Positions 8,084 through 18,010 of a stretch of 44,198 nt of DNA are shown in pieces (the first letter of the stretch is position 1; every line of letters begins with the position of its first letter). Below the pieces are notes generated by a model. That model worked only from the letters and a program-made list of their open reading frames with translations. It searched no databases and was not told where the DNA came from. Location of the stretch: contig JAFXDI010000019.1 of NCBI GenBank assembly GCA_017521245.1, positions 1 through 44,198 of the forward strand, written 5' to 3'. Source of the stretch: Bacteroidales bacterium (GTDB lineage: Bacteria; Bacteroidota; Bacteroidia; Bacteroidales; G3-4614). Both the position numbers and the translations under genes were made by a program.

Positions 8084-9493
8084 TTATTCGTAACTTGACC
8101 CATCGAAACAGTGTGTACAAATTTGCTCTTTGGGTAATCCTATTGATTTTACAAGTGTTTCAATTGGATTGAATTTTAATGATGTTATTCCCAATTGCTC
8201 GCGTATTCTGTCAACCATTTCACAATATTGTGGTGATCCAGTTTTAGCATATACATCAAGGTTTTTGTTATGATCTCCCTCTAAATCCTGTATTATTCTG
8301 CGACATATCAACTCTAATTCTGTCTTTGTTGCCGAGAATCCTAAGAACTTACATGGATATATCATTGGTGGACACGCTATTCGGATATGCACCTCTTTTG
8401 CTCCATAACGATATAAATCTTTTATGTTGTCACGCAACTGCGTTCCTCTAACTATTGAGTCATCACAAAATACTACTCGTTTATCTTTTAGTAGTGCTTT
8501 ATTGGGTATTAGTTTCATTTTTGCCACCAACTCACGACGCTCCTGTGTGGGTGGTGTAAAACTTCTTGGCCATGTAGGAGTGTATTTTACTATTGCCCTT
8601 TTGTATGGCACTCCTTTACCCATTGCATATCCAAGCGACATTCCTATTCCTGAGTCGGGTATTCCTGATACGAAATCTACCTCTACATCATCAGATTTTC
8701 CCATTGCCTCTCCACAATCATAGCGCATCTCTTCAACGTTCTTTCCTTCATACTCGCATGAGGGATAACCAAAATATACCCATAAGAATGAGCATACTTG
8801 CATCTTGTCGTTTGGTTTGCGTATTTGAGTATAACCTTCGGCTGTTACTCGCATTATCTCTCCCGGTCCTAACCATCGTTCCACCTCGTAACCAAGATTG
8901 GAGAAAGAGCATGTTTCTGATGATACCGCAAATCCTTTACCCTCTGCCCCTCTTCCTATATATAAGGGGGTTCTTCCGTATTTGTCACGTGCTGCTATTA
9001 TTGAGTCTTCTGTCAATATTAGCATAGAACACGACCCTTTTATCTTTGAGAAGAGATACTCTATTCCGCTAACAAAGTCTTTGCCTTCTGCTATAAGCAT
9101 CGCCAGCAACTCTGTTTGATTGGTTATATTGTTACTATGTTCGCAAAAGTGGTGTCCTTGTGCTAACAGTTCTTGCTCCAACTCCTTAAGGTTGTTGATT
9201 TTTGCCACAGTCACTATGGCAAACTTACCAAGTTTTGAACTTATGATTATGGGTTGTGCATCGGTGTCGCTAATAACTCCAAGACCTGCATTTCCACTAA
9301 ACTCGGGCAAATCACCTTCAAATTTAGTACGGAAATATGAGTTCTCTATATTGTGTATCGAACGCATAAAGTTGCCTTCCGATACTGTTACCATTCCTGC
9401 ACGCTTTGTTCCCAAGTGCGAATTGTAATCGGTTCCGTAAAAGAGATCCGATACACAATCACTTTTCTTTATGGTTCCAAATAATCCTCCCAT
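8084..9493 (-). CDS. PurF-like amidophosphoribosyltransferase homologue without the N-terminal Cys nucleophile
   Basis: The 469-aa protein has the two PurF halves: an N-terminal glutamine amidotransferase class II (Ntn) domain (about 1-230) and a phosphoribosyltransferase domain with the PRPP-binding motif CDDSIVRGTQ (343-352) and SGIPDSGIGMS (276-286). True PurF starts Met-Cys, and the freed Cys1 attacks glutamine. Here the start is MGGLFG, and an in-frame TAA nine bases before the ATG rules out a longer N-terminus; the nearest Cys is residue 13. The C-terminus ends in CTHCFDG. It follows purL by 13 nt, so a purine role is likely. It could use free ammonia, act as a regulator, or be an accessory subunit. 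A canonical PurF elsewhere in the genome would be expected. Confidence 0.88.
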   Translation of the reverse strand: MGGLFGTIKKSDCVSDLFYGTDYNSHLGTKRAGMVTVSEGNFMRSIHNIENSYFRTKFEGDLPEFSGNAGLGVISDTDAQPIIISSKLGKFAIVTVAKINNLKELEQELLAQGHHFCEHSNNITNQTELLAMLIAEGKDFVSGIEYLFSKIKGSCSMLILTEDSIIAARDKYGRTPLYIGRGAEGKGFAVSSETCSFSNLGYEVERWLGPGEIMRVTAEGYTQIRKPNDKMQVCSFLWVYFGYPSCEYEGKNVEEMRYDCGEAMGKSDDVEVDFVSGIPDSGIGMSLGYAMGKGVPYKRAIVKYTPTWPRSFTPPTQERRELVAKMKLIPNKALLKDKRVVFCDDSIVRGTQLRDNIKDLYRYGAKEVHIRIACPPMIYPCKFLGFSATKTELELICRRIIQDLEGDHNKNLDVYAKTGSPQYCEMVDRIREQLGITSLKFNPIETLVKSIGLPKEQICTHCFDGSSYE

Positions 9494-9506
9494 TGTTGTG
9501 TCTTAA

Positions 9507-12500
9507 TTATTTTTCTTTGTTTTGTTCTACCCACTTACGAGCATTTACAAATGCCTCAATCCATGGAGTTACCTCATCATTTGCTCTTTGTGGGTTATAA
9601 TATGCACATTGCCATGGAAATATTGCACGTTCCAAGTGGGGCATCATTGCCAAATGACGTCCGTCAGGTGATGCAATACCTGCTATTGCAGCGGGTGATC
9701 CATTGGGGTTTGCCGGATATTCGTTATAGCTATATTTTGCTATAACATTATAGTGTTTAGGCGAGTATGGTAGTGAGAATTTTCCTTCACCATGTGCTAC
9801 CCAAACTCCTAACTTACTTCCTGATAATGAGCCAAACATTACCGAGTTGTTTTGTGGTATTGTTAAACCAATGAACTCTGATTCAAATTTGTGTGAATCG
9901 TTGTGTTGCATTGTTGGTTTCTTATCATCATCGGGAGTTAACAATCCTAACTCAACCATTAATTGACATCCATTACAGATTCCAAGTGAGAGAGTATCTT
10001 TACGTGCATAGAATTTTTGCAATGCTTGTTTTGCTTTCTCGTTCCACAAGAAACCTCCTGCCCATCCTTTTGCTGAGCCTAATACGTCAGAGTTTGAGAA
10101 TCCTCCCACATATACGATCATATTGATATCTTCGAGTGTTTCACGTCCTGACATAAGGTCTGTCATATGAACATCTTTAACATCGAATCCTGCCAAGTAT
10201 AGTGAGTATGCCATCTCGCGGTCTCCGTTTACTCCTTTTTCACGGATGATTGCTGCTTTAACTCCTGTTGATGGTCTTGCTCCTGCAGCTATTCCATAAC
10301 TTGCCATTGTTCCTTCAAAGGCTTTTGGCATTCTCCACTTAATGGGTTGTTTTTTATAGTTATTGAAACGTGCTTTTGCACACTCAACTCCACTTTGCTT
10401 GCGGTCTAATAGATATGATGAAGTGTACCATACATCGCGTAAGTAATCGATTCCAAATTGGTACTCAGCTCCATCTTTTGCCACTATTATATGACGCTCT
10501 TTGCTTGGACGTCCAATTTTAACGAATTGTACTCCATATTGTTTCATTATTGCCTCTGCCTCACGTGCATTGGTTACTTGTAGCACAACTCCTGGATTTT
10601 CACTGAATAGTAGTTTTACTAAATCTTTCTCTTTTATTTTGTCAAGATTTATCTCAAGTCCACCTTCACTATTTGCAAAAGTCATCTCAAGGAGAGTGGT
10701 CAATAGTCCTCCTGCTGAGATGTCGTGACCTGCTGCAACTACTCCACTCTTTATCATCTCTTGCACTGCGGCAAATGCACTCTTGAAGTACTCTGCATCT
10801 TGCACAGTTGGCACTTCGCCTCCTACTTTTCCTAATGATTGAGCAAATGCTGATCCGCCCAATTTGTATGAATCAAATGAGAAGTCGATATGATATAGTG
10901 GCATATTGCGTTTGTTCTTAACAACCGGCGATACCACTTTCTTTATATCTGACACCTCTGCTCCTGCCGAGATAATTACTGTTCCTGGTGAATAGACTTT
11001 ATCTTCGCCATATTTTTGTGTCATTGACAAGCTGTCTTTTCCTGTTGGAATGTTGATCCCTAAATCTATTGCAAATTGGCTACATGCTTCAACCGCTTTA
11101 TATAGACGAGCATCTTCACCCTCGTTCTTACATGGCCACATCCAGTTTGCACTTAACGATACGCTCTTTATTCCCTCTGCTAATGGTGCAAATACTACGT
11201 TTGTTAATGCTTCGGCTATTGATAATACCGAGCCTGCTTCGGGCGAAACGAGTGCTGCTTGTGGTGCGTGTCCGATTGATGTTGCAATTCCTGCATTACC
11301 TCTGTAATCAAGTGCTACAACTCCACAGTCACTCAATGGTAATTGTATCTCTCCTTGACATTGTTGACGTGCTACTTTTCCTGTTACCGAACGGTCAACC
11401 TTATTTGTTAACCAATCTTTACATGCTACTGCCTCTAATTGTAGTACATCCTCAATATATTTGTGGATTTTTGAAGTTGTGTATGTTACATCTTCAAATT
11501 TGCTTTCAACAGTTGAGTCGGTCATTATTGTCTTAGGAGCCTTACCAAACATATCATCCATTGCAAGGTCTATTGGACATACTCCATCTTTTTGCTCAAA
11601 TACAAAACGATCATCGCCTGTTGTCTCTCCTACTACATACATTGGAGCACGTTCACGTTCTGCTATTCTTTCAACGTATGGTATATCTTTTTCGGGGATT
11701 ACCATACCCATACGCTCTTGACTTTCGTTTCCTACAATCTCTTTTGCTGATAGAGTTGTGTCGCCAATAGGAAGTTTATCCATTTCAATTTTTCCTCCTG
11801 TTGCCTCTACCAACTCAGACAATGCGTTAAGATGTCCTCCTGCTCCATGGTCGTGGATTGATACTATTGGATTTATCTCATCCTCCGCTAATGCTCTAAT
11901 TACGTTAGATACCCTCTTTTGCATTTCGGGGTTTGCACGTTGAACAGCATTCAACTCTATGGCGTTATCGTACTCTCCTGTCTCTACTGAAGATACGGCA
12001 CCACCACCCATTCCAATGCGGTAGTTATCTCCTCCCATCACTACAACTTTTTCGCCCGGTGTGGGAGTTCCTTTTATTGCATCGCGACGTGTTCCAAAGC
12101 CAACACCTCCTGCCAGCATTATCACTTTGTCGTAGGCATATTTCTTATCATTACCTTCGTGTTCAAATGTTAACAGTGATCCGCAAATCATTGGTTGTCC
12201 GAATTTGTTTCCAAAGTCAGATGCTCCGTTTGATGCTTTTATCAATATTTGTTCTGGTGTTTGATACAACCACTCACGTTCAGGCATTACTCCTTCCCAT
12301 GCACGTCCTTTCTCAGAGCGTGGATATGAGGTCATATATACTGCTGTTCCTGCTATTGGCAAACTTGCTTTTCCTCCACCTAAACGGTCGCGAATCTCTC
12401 CTCCCGTTCCTGTTGCTGCTCCATTGAATGGTTCAACTGTTGTGGGGAAGTTGTGAGTTTCTGCTTTCAACGATATGACAGTATCAATATCTTTAACTTG

Positions 12501-13199
12501 GAAATAGTCTGGTTTATCTTGTGTTGCAGGTGCAAATTGTTCTACTCGTGGTCCTTCGTTAAAGGCTACGTTGTCTTTGTAGGCAGATACCAGTTTATTT
12601 GGGTTTGTTTCAGATGTTTTCTTAATCATCTTAAACAATGAACTCTCTTTCTCTTCTCCGTCTATTACGAATATTCCGTTGAATATTTTGTGACGGCAGT
12701 GCTCTGAGTTTACTTGAGAGAATCCGAATACCTCGCTATCGGTTAATTTGCGACCTATTCTTGCAGACAAATCGTTTAGATATTGTATTTCATCTTCACT
12801 TAATGCCAATCCCTCTTTTTTGTTATACTCTACTATATCATCAATATAGACTATTGCGTCGGGAGTTTTATTTATATTGAATATCTCTTCGCTTAAGCCA
12901 TCGTAAAGTCGTTGCAACATTGCGTCATATTTGACGTTTTTGCCACTCACTTTAAAGTACTCCTCTATGCGAGCTATACCTGAAATTCCCATATTCTGGG
13001 TTATCTCTACGGCGTTTGTACTCCATGGAGTTATCATCTCCTTGCGTGGTCCTACGAACTTGCCTGAAATTACATCTTGTTTAATCTCTTTTGCTGAGCC
13101 AAAGAGCCAACATAGTTTTTCGATCTCTTCCTGTGATAATTTATGATCACAAGATACCGCTATAACGCTGTTTGTTAGGGTTTTAAAAAATGATACCAT
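9507..13199 (-). CDS. purL: Phosphoribosylformylglycinamidine synthase, single-chain form
   Basis: Converts FGAR, glutamine and ATP to FGAM in step four of purine synthesis. The 1230-aa length is the large fused type, with an N-terminal PurS-like domain (1-160) and a linker. Two PurM-like halves follow, with SEHCRHKIF, LKAETHNFPT, GAATGTGGEIRD and later HDISAGGLLTTLLE. The C-terminal class I glutaminase (from about 960) has the nucleophile elbow LGICNGCQLM and the H/E residues near PHLERAIFPWQ. Gram-negative enterics use the same architecture, whereas Bacillus splits it in three. A 13-nt gap links it to the PurF-like gene. The product looks intact; there are no frameshifts. Confidence 0.97.
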   Translation of the reverse strand: MVSFFKTLTNSVIAVSCDHKLSQEEIEKLCWLFGSAKEIKQDVISGKFVGPRKEMITPWSTNAVEITQNMGISGIARIEEYFKVSGKNVKYDAMLQRLYDGLSEEIFNINKTPDAIVYIDDIVEYNKKEGLALSEDEIQYLNDLSARIGRKLTDSEVFGFSQVNSEHCRHKIFNGIFVIDGEEKESSLFKMIKKTSETNPNKLVSAYKDNVAFNEGPRVEQFAPATQDKPDYFQVKDIDTVISLKAETHNFPTTVEPFNGAATGTGGEIRDRLGGGKASLPIAGTAVYMTSYPRSEKGRAWEGVMPEREWLYQTPEQILIKASNGASDFGNKFGQPMICGSLLTFEHEGNDKKYAYDKVIMLAGGVGFGTRRDAIKGTPTPGEKVVVMGGDNYRIGMGGGAVSSVETGEYDNAIELNAVQRANPEMQKRVSNVIRALAEDEINPIVSIHDHGAGGHLNALSELVEATGGKIEMDKLPIGDTTLSAKEIVGNESQERMGMVIPEKDIPYVERIAERERAPMYVVGETTGDDRFVFEQKDGVCPIDLAMDDMFGKAPKTIMTDSTVESKFEDVTYTTSKIHKYIEDVLQLEAVACKDWLTNKVDRSVTGKVARQQCQGEIQLPLSDCGVVALDYRGNAGIATSIGHAPQAALVSPEAGSVLSIAEALTNVVFAPLAEGIKSVSLSANWMWPCKNEGEDARLYKAVEACSQFAIDLGINIPTGKDSLSMTQKYGEDKVYSPGTVIISAGAEVSDIKKVVSPVVKNKRNMPLYHIDFSFDSYKLGGSAFAQSLGKVGGEVPTVQDAEYFKSAFAAVQEMIKSGVVAAGHDISAGGLLTTLLEMTFANSEGGLEINLDKIKEKDLVKLLFSENPGVVLQVTNAREAEAIMKQYGVQFVKIGRPSKERHIIVAKDGAEYQFGIDYLRDVWYTSSYLLDRKQSGVECAKARFNNYKKQPIKWRMPKAFEGTMASYGIAAGARPSTGVKAAIIREKGVNGDREMAYSLYLAGFDVKDVHMTDLMSGRETLEDINMIVYVGGFSNSDVLGSAKGWAGGFLWNEKAKQALQKFYARKDTLSLGICNGCQLMVELGLLTPDDDKKPTMQHNDSHKFESEFIGLTIPQNNSVMFGSLSGSKLGVWVAHGEGKFSLPYSPKHYNVIAKYSYNEYPANPNGSPAAIAGIASPDGRHLAMMPHLERAIFPWQCAYYNPQRANDEVTPWIEAFVNARKWVEQNKEK

Positions 13200-13264
13200 C
13201 AGTAGTAGTTATTATATTATGCTTTATTATTTCCTCAAAAGCGAATTTATTCTTAATTTGCTCA

Positions 13265-13294
13265 CAAAATTAATAATTTAGTCGGGTTTGCAAA
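13265..13294 (-). promoter_or_regulatory. Candidate purL promoter
   Basis: On the minus strand TTTG (13291-13294), 18 nt, TAATTTTG (13265-13272). A second -7-like TAAATTCG lies nearer the gene at 13242-13249. The leader would be about 60 nt. The same 224-bp divergent gap carries TAAATTTG at 13388-13395 for the LysE gene. Confidence 0.5.
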
Positions 13295-13423
13295 ACCAAA
13301 ATCATAAATATTTACACTTTTACACTCAAGTTTTTTTGTTTAAAATTTATAATGCTAAAAAATTGGATGTGTTACAAAAATTTTGTTTAAATTTGCAGTT
13401 AATACAATAAATTGAGATAAATT

Positions 13424-14065
13424 GTGGATTTAATTATAAGTACCATATTAAAAGGGCTGCTGATTGGAGTTTTTGTTTCGGCTCCTATGGGTCCGATTGG
13501 CGTACTCTGTATTCAGAGAACTTTAAACAAAGGAAGAATAACTGGTTTGTTTACAGGTATTGGTGCTTCTCTTTCAGATTTGATATATGCTGTTCTTACC
13601 GGTTTTGGTATCTCTATAATCTTAGATTTTATTGAAAACTACGAACTCATTATTCAGATACTTGGAAGTCTTGTTCTTGCTGGTTTTGGTATATATATTT
13701 ACCGACAAAATCCAGCTAAGAATCTAAATATCAAAAAACCTAAAACAGCAAACCATATTCAGGATCTAGTTTCGGCTTTCTTTTTGACGCTATCAAATCC
13801 TTTGATTCTATTTTTATTCATTGGATTGTTTGCTCGATTCAACTTCTTTTCTGCCGAATCGCAATTTCATGACTACCTGATTGGATATGCGTCAATTATT
13901 GGAGGAGCAATGCTATGGTGGTTTACCATTACATATTTTATTGATAAGGTGAGGTCAAAATTTAATTTACGCTCGCTTTGGATTATCAACAGATGTATAG
14001 GTTCTATTATTTTAATAATGGCCACATATGGTTTTGTTTCGGGTGTATATAATTATTTCAACTAA
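13424..14065 (+). CDS. LysE/RhtB-type amino acid exporter
   Basis: A 213-aa inner-membrane protein with about six hydrophobic segments. The N-terminal signature GVFVSAPMGPIGVLCIQRTLNKGR (about 15-38) is typical of the LysE/RhtB family, whose members export basic amino acids, homoserine or threonine. A second family block, FFLTLSNPLILFLFIGL, follows near 120-137. It begins with GTG. A -7-like TAAATTTG lies at 13388-13395, about 29 bp ahead of the start. The CBM9-like gene follows after 14 nt and is probably cotranscribed. Substrate is unknown. Confidence 0.85.
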   Translation: MDLIISTILKGLLIGVFVSAPMGPIGVLCIQRTLNKGRITGLFTGIGASLSDLIYAVLTGFGISIILDFIENYELIIQILGSLVLAGFGIYIYRQNPAKNLNIKKPKTANHIQDLVSAFFLTLSNPLILFLFIGLFARFNFFSAESQFHDYLIGYASIIGGAMLWWFTITYFIDKVRSKFNLRSLWIINRCIGSIILIMATYGFVSGVYNYFN

Positions 14066-14079
14066 CTATTATAAAGATA

Positions 14080-14724
14080 ATGAAAAAGAGTATTAAGGCA
14101 GTTTATATGCCTCAACTTGAAGGGTTAGAGTTAAACGAAGTTGCCAACCAAATGGAGGGTAATGCACAAAGAGATTATGTTTCGGAGATTAACTGGGATG
14201 AGTTTCCGCATAAACCTATTGTGGCTTTTGATGTTGCTCGTAGCGACAACTACCTTTTTATCAGTTTCTTTGTTAGAGGTAGTTATATTCGTGCAGTAAA
14301 TAAAGAGTATAATTCACACGTATATCAAGATAGTTGTGTTGAGTTCTTTGCAAAGATTCCCGGAGAGAGCGAATATTACAATTTTGAATTTAACTGCATT
14401 GGTACTGCTCTCTCTTCAAAACGTAAAAGCAGAACAGAAAGCACTCACTACTCTGATGAACAAATGGCAAGAATAAAAACATGGAGCAGTTTAGGCAACG
14501 AACCTTTTGAAGAGAAAGAAGGTATTCACTCTTGGCAAGTTGTTGTTGCTATTCCTTTTGATATGATGGGTGTAGATAGTAAAAATATACCTCAAATGAT
14601 TGAGGCTAACTTCTACAAATGTGGCGACAAAACATCTATTCCCCATTATGTTAGTTGGAACAAGATTGATACTCCTGCTCCCGACTTTCACCGTCCAGAG
14701 TTTTTTGGAGAGCTCTATTTTTAA
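14080..14724 (+). CDS. CBM9-like beta-sandwich protein
   Basis: A 214-aa soluble protein without signal peptide. Its layout (SEINWDEFPHKPIVAFDVARSDNYLFISFFVRG..., then YQDSCVEFFAKIPGE, YYNFEFNCIGT and a final FHRPEFFGELYF) matches the carbohydrate-binding family 9-like domain that Bacteroidales often carry as a stand-alone protein. Several aromatic residues could line a sugar site, but I cannot name a ligand. It sits 14 nt behind the LysE-type exporter and ahead of a strong terminator, so it is the second gene of a two-gene operon. Cytosolic location is inferred from the absence of a leader peptide. Confidence 0.75.
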   Translation: MKKSIKAVYMPQLEGLELNEVANQMEGNAQRDYVSEINWDEFPHKPIVAFDVARSDNYLFISFFVRGSYIRAVNKEYNSHVYQDSCVEFFAKIPGESEYYNFEFNCIGTALSSKRKSRTESTHYSDEQMARIKTWSSLGNEPFEEKEGIHSWQVVVAIPFDMMGVDSKNIPQMIEANFYKCGDKTSIPHYVSWNKIDTPAPDFHRPEFFGELYF

Positions 14725-14832
14725 TTGAGCATTTATTTAATAGTATCATAATAGTAAAAGACGGTGTCTCATAATTAACAAACAAGAGTGTTGTTTTCAA
14801 TATTATAATGCCTGTTTTTTACCAACTCTTAT

Positions 14833-14900
14833 AAAGTTGCGAGTAAACAAAAGCAGAGTAGCATTTATACAAACTATGCTGAGTGCAAGCAACTTCTAAA
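14833..14900 (+). repeat. Degenerate copy of family A repeat
   Basis: The segment GTTGCGAGTAAACAAAAGC ... ACTATGCTGAGTGCAAGCAAC follows the order of the 661-824 units (GCAAGTAAGCGAGAGCAAAG ... ACTATGCCGAGCATGAGC), but with many substitutions. It lies between two converging genes. Confidence 0.5.
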
Positions 14901-14914
14901 AATTTCAAAACTAA

Positions 14915-14954
14915 AGAGACTATCACAATTTTTAGTTGGATAGCCTCTTTTTTT
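14915..14954 (+). terminator. Terminator between the CBM9-like gene and addB-like gene (bidirectional)
   Basis: AGAGACTATC (14915-14924) pairs with GATAGCCTCT (14939-14948) with one bulge or mismatch and is followed by seven T. Read on the minus strand the stem is followed by TTTAGTTTTG, so it may serve the converging gene as well. Confidence 0.8.
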
Positions 14955-14971
14955 ATACAATAGTTTAAACT

Positions 14972-17920
14972 TTACTTTTTACATATATTGGTATATGGAC
15001 AATATTTACAATTTGCTTCTACTTCTGTTTGAGTAAAAGGTATCTCCTCATTAAATATTTCCGATATAGTCTTCTCTAATCGCTCCACGTACTCATTGAA
15101 GATTGAATTATTGGGTTCAACAATAAATTCTTCAGTTACTCTTGGACTTATTTTTTTTCTGATTTCCCACTTGAATGTTTCTGAAAAATATTTATTGAAC
15201 GCATACAATCCCGGAGAGAACATCATTCCGTGCGAAAGAGTATTAATGTTTGCAAGTTTCATTAAATCTTTCAGTTTGGTATTTGTTCCACTTTGGGCAA
15301 TCTCTTCTTCGATAGATATCTGCAAAAGATATACATAAAAGAGAAGTTGAAATACCTGATATTTACGTTTAGCAGCCGGTATAAATATATCATCAATATC
15401 AAAAAAATCTGACACCACATCACCACTTTTATAATCAATTATGTTTATGTTGGATGTTAAATCTAATCGGTCAATCTTTCCCACTAGTTGCACCTCTTCT
15501 TTAGTTGGCAACGTTATTAAGGTTTTCAAATTCAACTCTGTTTGCAACATTACAAACGGTACTCTGCCCTTATCTATCTCTAATGTTCTATCGACCATCT
15601 TCTTTATTATCTCACCACGCAAAAACAGTCTTCCTGTTAAATTCTTTTTTGTTGAAGATTTAAAATAGTTTTTTGCAAAAGAGTCTAATGTAATACTCTC
15701 TATTTTATCTGTTTGAGATTGAAGCTCTTCTAAAATCTCTTTTGTTATAGTTTTACCTATATAGGGTTGATATATTTTTTCTATCACATCGTGATAGATT
15801 GTTCCAAATACCGAAGAATCAAGATCCTCTAAAACTTTATCAGATTCTTTTATATTCTCAACGCTTGAGAAATAGAATTTTAGAGGACAGTCTATATAAC
15901 TATTTAACGTTGATGCTGAAAGCGCTTTTGCTCCTCCTTTTTTATATGCATTTAGTTTTTCTAACACTTCCCCTTTTTTCTCAACTACTACTTGCTTACT
16001 ACTTGATAACTTGATTGAGTAGTTTATATTCTTCTCTATAAAAGAGTTTATTTTATTGTTATATTGGTATTTTAATTGATATACAAACCTACTTAAATCT
16101 CCTACTTTTGCTCCTTCGGCTCGTGAATCGTATGTTAAAAAAACTCGTTTTGCACGTGATAGAAGGCGATAGAAATAGTACTCTGCTATTCCATCGCGTT
16201 GCTCATACGACGACATTCCAAATCCTCTGCGTACATTGTATGGTATAAATGTATCGCCACGAGAATCGGCAGGAAAGCATCCTTCGTTCATCGATAATAT
16301 TATTACATTATCAAAGTCTAATGCTCGAGTCTCAAGAATTCCCATTATTTGTAATCCCGATAGTGGTTCGCCGTTGAAAGGAACTTTTATTGATGAACTC
16401 ATCTTTTCAATCAACTTGAATAGAGTATTATCTTGCAACGGAAAATCTTTTACTAATGTTTGCAGACGATTTATTATCATCTTGTAATAGTAAAGGAACT
16501 CGCACGTTATTGAGTCTTTCTTATTTAAATTTTCGCAAAGTTTGTCAATTATCAATTTTAAATATTCAAACTTCTCATCGTTAGTTGATAAATTCGGAAA
16601 GAGATATTTTAACTCTTCGGGGATTACAGAAGAGGTTATATAAACAATATTACCTTTTGTTATTTTGTCAATAAAGTCTGATACAGTATCTCCGTGTAGC
16701 TCCTTTATGTTTGGTTGTCGTAATAACGATAATACATTTTGATGGTAATATCTTACTTGACCGCTTTCATCAACTTTTGCTTTTGTATGGATGTTAAATA
16801 TGGATTTAAAGAGCGAAAACAGAGGTGTTTCTTTCAATGGATACCCCATAGTTATGTTAACACTATCTACCGCAGAGGGGATAGTATGCAACATTGGCAA
16901 TAGTAGTTTCTCATCGGGGAGAACTACTACGGTATTTGCCTCTTGTTCTTTTCGATCTTCTTCTGTTCCTGAGGCATTTGATATAATCTGACTTATTACC
17001 TCTCCCGCATATTTTGTTTGCCCCACATTTGAGGGTATTGCCACCAACTCTATATCCGGGAATTTTTGGTTTTCAACCTCATACAGATTGTATGCTGATG
17101 GAAATTTCTCAATATTCTTACTCATAGAGTCGGACATTATTGAGAATTTATCATCTTTTATTGGCATATTATAATCCCAATAGAAATCGGCTACTCCCAT
17201 ATCTCTTAATTGGGCAAACATTGTCTCCTCTGCTACTGAAAGCAGGTTAAACCCTATAAATACTATTTTTTTGTAACGTAACTCTATATCCTTTTTTGTT
17301 ATCTCATTAGTTGATATCTTCTCAACAATAGAACGTAACATCATTCCGGTATATGCACATCCTCGTGAATCCAAGTCGGAACGTAGCCCTTGATATAAAG
17401 TGTATAGCACTTGCCACAACGACATAAACTCTTTTTTGGCGGAATCCTCCTTTTTGCCTAAGTTAAAGTTTTTTATAAATCGTTGCAGAAACTGTATCTG
17501 CTCTTCAGAGAGCATATCTTTAAATTGAGCATCAATCTCTTTTAGGTCATATATGTTTGAGAAAATCTTTGAAGCATCAACTAAGAAGTTATCAACATCA
17601 TCAAAATCGGTTAGCAAGATATCTGCCCAATAGTAAAAATCATCAAAAGACTCTTCTCTTGAGGTTGCCTTTATATAATGATTATATAACAAAAACAGCA
17701 TCTCTATTCGGTCGGCTGGTGCATAACCCGATAGTTGAGAAACAAAATCATCAATAGTTATTGTTGACGGGGAGAATATATACTTCCCTGATAATTTTGA
17801 TATATGTTTTAAGAAAAACAGTTCCGCTCTTCTACTGGGAAATACAAATGTATGGTTTCTTAAATTCTCGGCATTGCCATGATAAAAAGCTTTTGCTACA
17901 CTATATAAAAACGAGCTCAT
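14972..17920 (-). CDS. AddB-like helicase/nuclease subunit (PD-(D/E)XK family)
   Basis: A 982-aa protein of the AddB/RexB type, which with AddA processes double-strand DNA ends for recombination. The N-terminal half is a UvrD-like fold without a good Walker A, starting FVFPSRRAELFF. The C-terminal nuclease has the core GKIDRLD ... IIDYKSG (about 845-870). Iron-sulfur cysteines appear as one in SYIDCPLKFYF (about 690) plus Cys971, Cys974 and Cys980 at the extreme C-terminus (CKYCPYTNIC), the arrangement known for AddB. The AddA partner, often adjacent in this phylum, is not in the window. Divergent from the ABC-F gene with only 90 bp between. DNA repair is the likely role; a different clade within this nuclease family is the alternative. 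Confidence 0.85.
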   Translation of the reverse strand: MSSFLYSVAKAFYHGNAENLRNHTFVFPSRRAELFFLKHISKLSGKYIFSPSTITIDDFVSQLSGYAPADRIEMLFLLYNHYIKATSREESFDDFYYWADILLTDFDDVDNFLVDASKIFSNIYDLKEIDAQFKDMLSEEQIQFLQRFIKNFNLGKKEDSAKKEFMSLWQVLYTLYQGLRSDLDSRGCAYTGMMLRSIVEKISTNEITKKDIELRYKKIVFIGFNLLSVAEETMFAQLRDMGVADFYWDYNMPIKDDKFSIMSDSMSKNIEKFPSAYNLYEVENQKFPDIELVAIPSNVGQTKYAGEVISQIISNASGTEEDRKEQEANTVVVLPDEKLLLPMLHTIPSAVDSVNITMGYPLKETPLFSLFKSIFNIHTKAKVDESGQVRYYHQNVLSLLRQPNIKELHGDTVSDFIDKITKGNIVYITSSVIPEELKYLFPNLSTNDEKFEYLKLIIDKLCENLNKKDSITCEFLYYYKMIINRLQTLVKDFPLQDNTLFKLIEKMSSSIKVPFNGEPLSGLQIMGILETRALDFDNVIILSMNEGCFPADSRGDTFIPYNVRRGFGMSSYEQRDGIAEYYFYRLLSRAKRVFLTYDSRAEGAKVGDLSRFVYQLKYQYNNKINSFIEKNINYSIKLSSSKQVVVEKKGEVLEKLNAYKKGGAKALSASTLNSYIDCPLKFYFSSVENIKESDKVLEDLDSSVFGTIYHDVIEKIYQPYIGKTITKEILEELQSQTDKIESITLDSFAKNYFKSSTKKNLTGRLFLRGEIIKKMVDRTLEIDKGRVPFVMLQTELNLKTLITLPTKEEVQLVGKIDRLDLTSNINIIDYKSGDVVSDFFDIDDIFIPAAKRKYQVFQLLFYVYLLQISIEEEIAQSGTNTKLKDLMKLANINTLSHGMMFSPGLYAFNKYFSETFKWEIRKKISPRVTEEFIVEPNNSIFNEYVERLEKTISEIFNEEIPFTQTEVEANCKYCPYTNICKK

Positions 17921-18010
17921 AATTATATGATATATATTTCTTGTAAAAATATATATTTTTTCGGTAGTTGGTCACATTTTTTTGTAACTTTGTAATATAT
18001 TTTTTTATTT

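Noticed and set aside
11069..11536. Long plus-strand open frames inside purL (also 11933-12427)
   Set aside because: They lie fully opposite an intact, highly conserved purL frame and have translation typical of antisense shadows (Leu- and His-rich, no domain).
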